Below are positions 1-6,382 of a stretch of DNA of 9,670 bases, piece after piece. Every line of letters starts with the position of its first letter. Positions within the stretch are counted from its first letter, which is position 1. Under the pieces are notes generated by a model. That model was not told the origin of the DNA. It was given only the letters and a program-made list of their open reading frames with translations, and made no database searches. The DNA is from Bacteroidales bacterium (GTDB taxonomy: Bacteria > Bacteroidota > Bacteroidia > Bacteroidales > JAADGE01). Made by a program: the position numbers and the translations under genes. The stretch is taken from contig JAOZQB010000109.1 in assembly GCA_029932445.1 (NCBI GenBank), positions 1 to 9,670 of the forward strand. The letters run 5' to 3'.

Positions 1-892
1 AAGTTTCATTAACAATAATATTTAATACATCCGTTGCAGGAACAGGATAAAGTTTGGCTGTTTCGGATGATTTAATATCATTTACTGATAAGGCACCGCT
101 TTTAACCATAAAATTATCAAATACAGTAAAATTCGCAGTACCGACAGATGAAAACATATCATATAAACCGAGAGATGCATTTCCGTCATAGTCTAAACGA
201 AAAACTTTAGCAAACATAATATCATTAACATACCAAGCAACTGAATCTGCATCAACAGAAATAATAACATGATTCCATTGCCATGCCGGAATTCCGTCAA
301 CAAAGGCTGATTCGTACAAAGCAGTACCGTTTCCGTTTTGAGATTCAAGCCCGTCAATATCTACACCGGTATAATATCCTATTGTATCAATTGTGGGGTC
401 AGCAGATGTTCCCACTCCAAGGCCTTCATACCAGCACCAAAGATCATGACCTGATCCCCAATCACAAGTGAAAGCAAAATCAATACCGTTTACGCTTGGT
501 AAACTTTCATCTGAATGCATTACTCCGCCAACAATAAATTGAGTTGTTCCGCTGCCGCCGTCTTCATAATCTGTCCAAAGATCAAATGAAACAGTATAAT
601 TTCCCGTAAAAGTTTGCCCTGCAGGAAATTCATATATTTGGCTGGTTGCAGGATTGTCAGGATCAACGTTTACTTCCATTTTTAATCCTAATCCGCCTCC
701 GTTAGGAGCTGCAGGCAGACCTGCTCCAATATAGTCAAAGGCAAAATCAGAAGTATTAACTCCTCCTACAGAGGCTTCAGACCAGCGTGAAGAGCCGTTT
801 CCGTCATCAAAATCATCTGAAAAAAGAACTTGAGCATTTGCAAATGATACCGTAAAAATTGCGATAATCAAAAAAGAATAAAATTTTTTCAT
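1..892 (-). CDS. Secreted LamG-like (concanavalin A-like fold) protein with T9SS type A sorting domain, 3' end beyond window
   Basis: The 297 visible residues begin MKKFYSFLIIAIFTVSFANA, a classic signal peptide with likely cleavage before Gln21. The mature protein opens with FSDDFDDGNGSSRW and contains alternating strand-like segments. Examples are WQWNHVIISVDADSVAWYVN (residues 204-223) and a closing strand ANFTVFDNFMV (253-263). This pattern is typical of LamG/concanavalin A-like jelly-roll domains that bind glycans or act as adhesion modules. From about residue 275 the sequence ETAKLYPVPATDVLNIIVNE matches the start of the T9SS type A sorting domain (YPxPA, then L-N-I). The protein is therefore probably exported by T9SS and released or anchored at the surface. 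No GH16-type ExDxxE catalytic motif is visible, so binding is likelier than catalysis. The gene is cut by the window edge within the sorting domain. It is transcribed divergently from the susC-like gene. The start has A-rich upstream sequence and no Shine-Dalgarno site. The LamG assignment is by pattern only; the signal peptide and sorting domain are more secure. Confidence 0.85.
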   Translation of the reverse strand, partial: MKKFYSFLIIAIFTVSFANAQVLFSDDFDDGNGSSRWSEASVGGVNTSDFAFDYIGAGLPAAPNGGGLGLKMEVNVDPDNPATSQIYEFPAGQTFTGNYTVSFDLWTDYEDGGSGTTQFIVGGVMHSDESLPSVNGIDFAFTCDWGSGHDLWCWYEGLGVGTSADPTIDTIGYYTGVDIDGLESQNGNGTALYESAFVDGIPAWQWNHVIISVDADSVAWYVNDIMFAKVFRLDYDGNASLGLYDMFSSVGTANFTVFDNFMVKSGALSVNDIKSSETAKLYPVPATDVLNIIVNET

Positions 893-922
893 TTTGTATA
901 TATTTAAGTGAATAATTAAATG

Positions 923-954
923 TAAAATTAATATAAATTAATTTAAAAAACAAA
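923..954 (-). promoter_or_regulatory. Candidate Bacteroidota-type promoter for the LamG-like gene
   Basis: Read on the minus strand, TTTG (954-951) is followed after 20 bases by TAATTTTA (930-923), which differs from the -7 consensus TAnnTTTG only at the last base. It would start a transcript about 25 bases ahead of the ATG at 892. The surrounding DNA is so A/T-rich that near matches arise by chance, so this is tentative. Confidence 0.3.
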
Positions 955-1001
955 CAAAAATGTATAAAAAAGGTTTTTTTTATTAAAATTTAGTTATTTA
1001 T

Positions 1002-1032
1002 TTTGATTCTTTCTGAGGAATTTTTATCTTTG
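1002..1032 (+). promoter_or_regulatory. Bacteroidota sigma-factor promoter upstream of susCD
   Basis: TTTG at 1002-1005 and a perfect TATCTTTG at 1025-1032 fit the Bacteroidota -33 (TTTG) and -7 (TAnnTTTG) elements, with 19 bases between TTG and the -7 box. Transcription would start near 1038-1042. The next plus-strand gene begins at 1330, so the transcript would carry a leader of about 290 bases. No better promoter was found closer to the gene. Confidence 0.65.
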
Positions 1033-1039
1033 TGAGACT

Positions 1040-1099
1040 AAAGGTTTGTATTCCGTTATTAATATTACTAATTGCAATCCTGAATACAATTCTTTTTTT
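1040..1099 (+). promoter_or_regulatory. Leader stem-loop with T-run just after the susCD promoter (possible attenuator or short RNA)
   Basis: Arms 1040-1053 and 1082-1095 pair over 14 positions: eight perfect pairs at the loop side (TTGTATTC with GAATACAA), one T-T mismatch, one G-T wobble and four further pairs. The arm runs straight into seven T residues (1093-1099). A transcript from the promoter at 1002-1032 would begin almost exactly at the foot of this stem and could end after about 60 bases. This resembles an intrinsic terminator or attenuator, but the stem is A/T-rich with few G-C pairs, so its strength is uncertain. Confidence 0.4.
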
Positions 1100-1125
1100 A
1101 AGATGTTTGAATTAATATAGTATGA

Positions 1126-1267
1126 ATGAGTCCGGTCTAAAAAGTAAGTATATGCCTATTTGTCATTCTGAACCTGTTTCAAAATCTACTGATACCATGA
1201 AAGTTAAAGATTCCTCCGTCAGCTGACGGAAGGAATGACAAAAAAGACCTTTTTAAACAGGACTCAT
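1126..1267. repeat. MITE-like or palindromic intergenic element, 142 bp, with 19-bp terminal inverted repeats
   Basis: The ends 1126-1144 (ATGAGTCCGGTCTAAAAAG) and 1249-1267 are inverted copies matching at 17 of 19 positions. Inside lies a second perfect 10-bp inverted pair (TTTGTCATTC at 1159-1168, GAATGACAAA at 1233-1242). Overlapping its right arm is a perfect 16-bp palindrome, TCCGTCAGCTGACGGA (1215-1230). A 7-bp direct repeat ATGAATG (1122-1128 and 1266-1272) overlaps the ends and may be a target-site duplication, though part of it is already explained by the inverted repeats. There is no coding capacity. The inner CATTCTGAACCTGTTTC text resembles dispersed intergenic repeats known from Bacteroidota genomes; that link is from memory and not checked. 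If the promoter at 1002-1032 is used, the element lies in the susCD leader RNA. Confidence 0.6.
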
Positions 1268-1329
1268 GAATGTTTTTAAACAATCAGTTAACTTGAATAT
1301 AACTAAATTATAAATCCAATTAATTAATT

Positions 1330-4300
1330 ATGATGAAAAAATTTTTATTTTTTGTATTCTTCTTGGCAAGTTTTTTACTGTCATTTGCTCAGGAACGAAC
1401 AATTTCGGGAATTGTCACCTCTGAATCCGACGGGGAAGCGATACCCGGAGTTTCGGTTGTAGTTAAAGGAACTACAGTCGGTATGATGACCGATGTTAAC
1501 GGGAAATACTCTATTATTGTTAAGTCGGATGCAAAGGTGCTTATATTCAGCTATATAGGCATGGTAACTAAGGAAGTTGAAATTGGCTTGAAAAATACTG
1601 TAAATGTAGCTTTGGAAACCGAAGCTACCGGTATTGATGAAGTTGTTGTAACAGCTATGGGAATAAAAAAGGCGAAAAAATCTTTGGGCTATGCTGTTGA
1701 AAATGTAGGGCATGAAGAACTTATGGAAGGGAATCAGACAAATATTGTAAATGCTTTACAAGGGAAAGTTGCCGGTGTAAGTATTACAAATTCCGGCGGA
1801 GCACCCGGTGCATCTTCCGTAATTATGATTAGAGGAGGAAATTCATTAAGCGGTGATAATCAGCCCTTATTTGTTGTGGACGGGATTCCGATTGATAACA
1901 GTACTGTTGCAGGAAATTTAGTTGCAAACTCTAATCGCGGGCTTGACTTAAATTCAGAAGATATTGAATCCGTTTCGATATTAAAAGGTCCTGCTGCAGC
2001 TGCTTTGTACGGTATTAAAGCAGCTAACGGAGCTGTTATAATTACGACAAAAACCGGAAAAGCCGGAGAGGCAAAAATTTCTTACAACGGATCTTTTTCT
2101 GTTGATAATATCGTAGGTGTCCCGGATATGCAAACAATGTACGGACAAGGCACAATGATTCGTCATAATATGAGTTATATTACGACATTTTCATGGGATA
2201 CTTTAAATTTGGCTGATAATGTTCCTATATATAATAATTTGCAAGATTTTTATCAAACAGCATATTCAAGTAATCATAATCTTTCGTATTCCGGAGGTAA
2301 TGAAAAAAGTACGGTTTATGCCTCTGTAGGAAGACTGAACAACAACGGTGTTATGGACAGGACAAGTTATGACAGAACATCTTTTAAATTAAATACAACA
2401 TCTTCTCTGAAAAAGAATTTGACTATTGGAAGTTCGTTTAATTATGTAAATTCTGCCAGTAACAGAACAAGGCAAGGATCATCAAACAGCGGGAGCTTCA
2501 GTAGTATTCTTAATTATCCGATAAATGTTAATATGAAAGATTATCTTAATGAAGACGGAACTCAAAAAATTGTTGAGAGTTTGGGTGATGCACCGATGGA
2601 TAATCCTTATTGGAGTGCAATTAATAATCCGATATATAATCGAGTCGATCGTTATATCGGAATAGCAAATGTATCATATAATCCTTTTAAATTTTTGAAC
2701 CTTACATACCGAATCGGATCTGATGTCTTTATGGAGAAAAATAAAAGCAGTTATGCTTGGGGATCTGCACGATTCAATACAGGATATGTAGGTGAATATG
2801 AAGCTTTTAACCAAATAACAACATCGACTTTATTATTAAATGCAAACCATAAAATAGCAAAACACAGTTTTGGTTTAACAATAGGTAATAATATAGAAGA
2901 CAATTATTATCGAAGGACTAATTGGAGCGGAGAAAATTTTATAGAACCGGATTTTGTCGGTATAAATAATATCGAATCTGCAGACAGAACCGTAAATCAG
3001 AAAATCAGAAGGAAAAGAATTGTAAGTGCTTTCGGTGAATTAAAATATGACTGGAACAGTGAAGTATTCTTAAATTTAACCGGAAGGGTTGATAAAACTT
3101 CTACACTTCCTTTAGAAATTAATACATTCTTTTATCCTTCCGCAGGAATCTCTGTTCTTGTTTCTACAATCCTAAAAAATAGGGGTGTTTTTGCATTGTC
3201 TGATTTAGGAATTGATTATTTTAAAATAAGAAGCACTTGGGCACAAGTAGGGAAAGATGCACCGCCTCATGTATTACAAACTCCGATGGTCTCATCTACA
3301 AATTCTTACACAATAGATCCTGAAGGTTTTATGCGAGCAATATACCCGACAGGAAACCCTGCATTACTTCCGGAGTTTACCAATTCTTTTGAAGTAGGAA
3401 CAGATATACGTTTATTTAATAACAGAGTGGGAATTGATTTTTCATATTATAACATGACTTCTCTTGATCAAATATTATTTATAAGAATGGCGCCGTCAAC
3501 AAGTACTTTCGGAGGTTATTTGAATGCAGGATCAATTAATAATAAAGGAATTGAATTATTATTAAGCACTACAGCGTTTAAAAAAACAAACTTTAATTGG
3601 TATGTTGATCTTAACTTTGCCAAAGCCGTTAGTCATGTAAATGAATTACCCGGTGAAATTAAACAGGTAGAAAATTCTGATTCATGGGCATATAACAGTA
3701 TAGCTGAAGGAGCAGGATTACTTGACGGATCCGTTTTCGGAATCTACGGTAAAGCTTATATGAGGAATGATAACGGAGATTTGCTGTTGGACGAAGACGG
3801 AATGGTTCAATTTGCTGATGTTCAACAACAACTCGGTGACAGATATCCGAATTGGACAGCGGGTATTTCAAATAAATTACAATATAAAAATATTACTTTA
3901 AACTTTCTGGTTGATATCAGTTACGGCAATGATGTTCTTAACGGAACAAAAGCAGCGATGATTTATTACGGCTTGGACCCGATTACGGTAAACAGAGGTG
4001 AAACAGTAGTATTCGACGGTTTAAGATCTACCGGAACAACTGATGATGACGGTAATATTATTTATGAAACGAATGATTCTGAAGTTGTTTTAGACCAAGA
4101 CTATTATCAAAATATATATTCCAGAATCGGTGAGAATTTTGTAGAAGACGGATCATGGGTTCGTTTGCGATATGTGACATTAACATACGATTTACCGACA
4201 AAATGGTTTAAAGATAAAATTTCTAAGTTACAGTTTAATGTAACAGGCAGAAATTTGTTTATCTTAACAAACTATTCAGGTGTCGATCCCGAAATAAATA

Positions 4301-4401
4301 CAATCGGTGCAGCTGTAATGGGAACCGGTTCTATCGGAATTGATAATTTGGGTACACCCAGTACGAAAGGAATTGATTTTAGTATAAGATTAAGTTTTTA
4401 A
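1330..4401 (+). CDS. SusC/RagA family TonB-dependent outer-membrane transporter
   Basis: This 1023-residue protein has the usual length and order of SusC-like transporters. A signal peptide (1-20, ending LLSFA before Gln21) is followed by a carboxypeptidase-regulatory-like beta-sandwich (about 22-97, ISGIVTSESDGEAIPGVSVV). Next come the TonB-box region DEVVVTAMG (103-111) and the plug domain (about 115-245). The plug includes the SusC-typical stretches LFVVDGIPID (180-189) and LKGPAAAALYGIKAANGAVI (218-237). The remaining residues form the beta-barrel, ending in GIDFSIRLSF with the terminal Phe expected for barrel insertion. It should import a ligand captured by its SusD partner, using proton-motive force through TonB-ExbBD. 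The susD-like gene follows after 17 bases, so the two are co-transcribed. ATG codons at 1330 and 1333 are both possible starts; the first is taken. No ribosome-binding site is visible, which is normal here. The substrate is unknown because no degradative enzyme is adjacent. Confidence 0.96.
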   Translation: MMKKFLFFVFFLASFLLSFAQERTISGIVTSESDGEAIPGVSVVVKGTTVGMMTDVNGKYSIIVKSDAKVLIFSYIGMVTKEVEIGLKNTVNVALETEATGIDEVVVTAMGIKKAKKSLGYAVENVGHEELMEGNQTNIVNALQGKVAGVSITNSGGAPGASSVIMIRGGNSLSGDNQPLFVVDGIPIDNSTVAGNLVANSNRGLDLNSEDIESVSILKGPAAAALYGIKAANGAVIITTKTGKAGEAKISYNGSFSVDNIVGVPDMQTMYGQGTMIRHNMSYITTFSWDTLNLADNVPIYNNLQDFYQTAYSSNHNLSYSGGNEKSTVYASVGRLNNNGVMDRTSYDRTSFKLNTTSSLKKNLTIGSSFNYVNSASNRTRQGSSNSGSFSSILNYPINVNMKDYLNEDGTQKIVESLGDAPMDNPYWSAINNPIYNRVDRYIGIANVSYNPFKFLNLTYRIGSDVFMEKNKSSYAWGSARFNTGYVGEYEAFNQITTSTLLLNANHKIAKHSFGLTIGNNIEDNYYRRTNWSGENFIEPDFVGINNIESADRTVNQKIRRKRIVSAFGELKYDWNSEVFLNLTGRVDKTSTLPLEINTFFYPSAGISVLVSTILKNRGVFALSDLGIDYFKIRSTWAQVGKDAPPHVLQTPMVSSTNSYTIDPEGFMRAIYPTGNPALLPEFTNSFEVGTDIRLFNNRVGIDFSYYNMTSLDQILFIRMAPSTSTFGGYLNAGSINNKGIELLLSTTAFKKTNFNWYVDLNFAKAVSHVNELPGEIKQVENSDSWAYNSIAEGAGLLDGSVFGIYGKAYMRNDNGDLLLDEDGMVQFADVQQQLGDRYPNWTAGISNKLQYKNITLNFLVDISYGNDVLNGTKAAMIYYGLDPITVNRGETVVFDGLRSTGTTDDDGNIIYETNDSEVVLDQDYYQNIYSRIGENFVEDGSWVRLRYVTLTYDLPTKWFKDKISKLQFNVTGRNLFILTNYSGVDPEINTIGAAVMGTGSIGIDNLGTPSTKGIDFSIRLSF

Positions 4402-4418
4402 CAAAAAAAATATAAGAC

Positions 4419-5930
4419 ATGAATACAATAAAAAAAATATTAATATTATTGCTTATAGTAGTTGCTTCTGCTTCTTGCAATAAATTTTTAGATGTAAATG
4501 ATGACCCCAGCGCACCATCTGATGTTGCATTGGATTTGAGATTAAAACCGGCAATTTTATTATCAAACGGTGCTGCTCAATGGAGAGGAGCCAGAGAAGT
4601 AATTGCAATTGAACAATATGTTGCCAGCAGAGATCCCGGTGATGCACAAGATTGCTGGAAATTTGATAATCAATATTTTATTTGGCAAAATACACTTGTT
4701 TGGACTTATCCTAATGTAGTTGATATAATCGTTATGGGTGAGGACGAAAACAGCCCTCATTTTTCCGGCGTTGGGAAAATTTTTAAAGCTTATCTCTTAT
4801 TAATGCTGAGCGATCAACTCGGATCTATTCCCTACGATGACCTCTATAACGGCAGAAGTACTCCCGTACTTGAACCCCGATTTGAAGAACAACAGGTTAT
4901 TTACGAAAAATGTTTGGCAGATTTAGATGAAGCAATTGATGATTTGTCTCAAACTGAAAATGCAATAGAATTAAACAGAAGAGACGGAGATATTATTTAT
5001 CAGGGTGATACTGAAAGATGGATTAAATTTGCTTATGCACTTAAGGCTCGATATCTGAATCATTATTCTAAGAAATCATCACTTTATGATCCTGCTGCTG
5101 TCATAACTGCTTGTTCTAAAGCTTTTGACGGTGATGGTCAAGATGCTGAATTTGCATATAAAAGTGACGGTTCGCAAACACAAGCAAATCCTTTCAGTGC
5201 AGAAGGTTTCGGAGACTTTGGCGGAATTACGCCTCGTTACGGAGGATACAGTGCTTTTTTTGTAGATATGTTAAAAACATCAGATTTAGCAGAGGACAGT
5301 ATTGATCCCCGATTGCCGTTTATTATGTTACCTGCTGACAGTACAGGTTTATATACCGGAATTGTAAGCGGCAGAGGATTTGATACAAGTCCTGAGAGAA
5401 TGTTTTTGTATGATTATTCAAATGTACCCGGCGGATTTTATTCTAAAGCTGATTCCCCGTTTCCTTTTATAACTTATTCCGAAGTTAAATTTATTGAAGC
5501 TGAAGCCAAATTAAGATTAGGAGACCTCGGCGGTTCAAGAGCTGCATTTAAAGAAGGTGTTCTGTCAAATATGAGAAAATTAGGTGTACCGGATACTTCT
5601 CTTACAGAAGCTGCTGACAGTATCGATGCTATGACAGATGCCGATTTTACACCGCTTAATGCCGGTTTACATCATATTATGACTCAAAAATATATTGCAA
5701 TGGTTTTTAATCCTGAAACTTGGGTTGATATGAGAAGAATGGATTATGACAGCACAATTTATAACGGTTTAAGACATCCTGAAAATGTAAACAGCATATT
5801 TGCAGACGATGAATGGATAAAAGCTATGGTTTACGAATATAATGAAGAAAACAGAAATCCGAATAATATTCCGAATAATGTGCCCGAAGTAAGAATGAAA
5901 ACACCTGTTTGGTGGGATATTCCGGAATAA
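4419..5930 (+). CDS. SusD-like surface lipoprotein (SusD/RagB superfamily)
   Basis: The 503-residue product starts with a lipoprotein signal peptide whose lipobox ASASC places the lipidated cysteine at residue 20. The acidic stretch soon after it (CNKFLDVNDDP) fits surface-exposed Bacteroidota lipoproteins. The family is recognised from several stretches: FKAYLLLMLSDQLGSIPYDD (122-141); IYEKCLADLDEAIDDL (161-176); RWIKFAYALKARYLNHYSKK (200-219, TPR-like helices); NVPGGFYSKADSPFPFITYS (335-354), which leads into EVKFIEAEAKLRLGD; QKYIAMVFNPETWVDMRRMD (423-442); and a C-terminal TPVWWD. The type resembles the SusD-like_2 group rather than classical starch-binding SusD. It should act as the hinged lid that binds a glycan or peptide ligand over the SusC barrel. 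It lies 17 bases after the susC-like stop and is followed by a strong terminator, so this is a two-gene transcript. Substrate cannot be inferred. Confidence 0.95.
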   Translation: MNTIKKILILLLIVVASASCNKFLDVNDDPSAPSDVALDLRLKPAILLSNGAAQWRGAREVIAIEQYVASRDPGDAQDCWKFDNQYFIWQNTLVWTYPNVVDIIVMGEDENSPHFSGVGKIFKAYLLLMLSDQLGSIPYDDLYNGRSTPVLEPRFEEQQVIYEKCLADLDEAIDDLSQTENAIELNRRDGDIIYQGDTERWIKFAYALKARYLNHYSKKSSLYDPAAVITACSKAFDGDGQDAEFAYKSDGSQTQANPFSAEGFGDFGGITPRYGGYSAFFVDMLKTSDLAEDSIDPRLPFIMLPADSTGLYTGIVSGRGFDTSPERMFLYDYSNVPGGFYSKADSPFPFITYSEVKFIEAEAKLRLGDLGGSRAAFKEGVLSNMRKLGVPDTSLTEAADSIDAMTDADFTPLNAGLHHIMTQKYIAMVFNPETWVDMRRMDYDSTIYNGLRHPENVNSIFADDEWIKAMVYEYNEENRNPNNIPNNVPEVRMKTPVWWDIPE

Positions 5931-5932
5931 AA

Positions 5933-5950
5933 AATTAACTTTAGTTAATT
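5933..5950. repeat. Short inverted repeat just after the susD-like stop
   Basis: AATTAACT (5933-5940) and AGTTAATT (5943-5950) are perfect 8-bp inverted arms separated by TT. With only a two-base loop and A/T pairs it is a weak RNA hairpin; it could be a protein-binding palindrome or incidental. It precedes the stronger terminator. Confidence 0.3.
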
Positions 5951-5959
5951 AATAAATAC

Positions 5960-6001
5960 AAAAAAACATTAAAATTCTTTATAGGGTTTTAATGTTTTTT
6001 T
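5960..6001 (+). terminator. Intrinsic terminator of the susCD transcript, possibly bidirectional
   Basis: Perfect 15-bp arms (5960-5974, AAAAAAACATTAAAA, and 5987-6001) enclose a 12-base loop. That loop can add one G-C and two G-T pairs around TTTATA. The right arm ends in a T-run continuing to 6002. The left arm is preceded by A-rich sequence, so the minus strand also has a T-rich tail and the site could stop the converging transcript too. It lies 30 bases after the susD-like stop codon. Confidence 0.8.
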
Positions 6002-6382
6002 TATAATAACATTTAACTGCGGGAGTTTAGTAAAATGCTATATGTATATATTTCAGTAAGTTGTCAATGTATTTTTAATATAATTATCCCAATTTCAGCA
6101 TATTTTACACGTTTTCGAGGTAATTTATTCTTTATTTTACTTTTTTAGCTTCACTGAGATCCTTCGGAGTTCTTGATAAAAAGTAACAACAAAGCGAAGC
6201 GTTCTCATGAACACAATTAAATTTATTTTTAAAGAAGTGAGTAAAAAATCAAGACTGCAAATAAATTTTATTGAGATCGGATGTTGCAACTTGCAAAATA
6301 ATTAGTAAATCTAAAACCTTTATATTTTCTGAAAATTCCTAACGGCATTTGAGTAAATATAATCTCCTTTTGTGTTAAATTT
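6002..6382. other. Convergent intergenic spacer with one notable inverted repeat
   Basis: No coding region is supported between the susD-like terminator and the end of the minus-strand amidase-like gene. The main structure is a 9-bp perfect inverted pair, TTACTTTTT (6137-6145) and AAAAAGTAA (6178-6186), enclosing a more GC-containing 32-base stretch with a small TCC-TTC-GGA hairpin. A weaker A/T-only pair, TTATATTT (6320-6327) and AAATATAA (6355-6362), lies just after the amidase-like stop but has no T-run on the minus strand. No dedicated terminator for that gene is therefore visible. Confidence 0.5.

Noticed and set aside
283..471. 62-codon open frame on the plus strand
   Set aside because: It lies wholly inside the opposite-strand LamG-like gene and has no family-like features; it is an antisense shadow.
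1..892. GH16 laminarinase/agarase identity for the LamG-like protein
   Set aside because: The fold looks similar but no ExDxxE catalytic motif is present in the 297 visible residues.
1216..1229. CCGTCAGCTGACGG considered as a stand-alone transcription-factor operator
   Set aside because: It is nested within the larger inverted-repeat element, which explains its symmetry better than an isolated operator.
1381..1713. 110-codon minus-strand frame within the susC-like gene
   Set aside because: It overlaps the conserved signal peptide, regulatory-like domain and TonB box coding region of susC; its product is unlike any family and has no promoter.
6320..6362. Terminator for the amidase-like gene
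   Set aside because: The 8-bp stem is entirely A/T and is not followed by a T-run on the minus strand; the hairpin at 5960-6001 is a better candidate for stopping that transcript.
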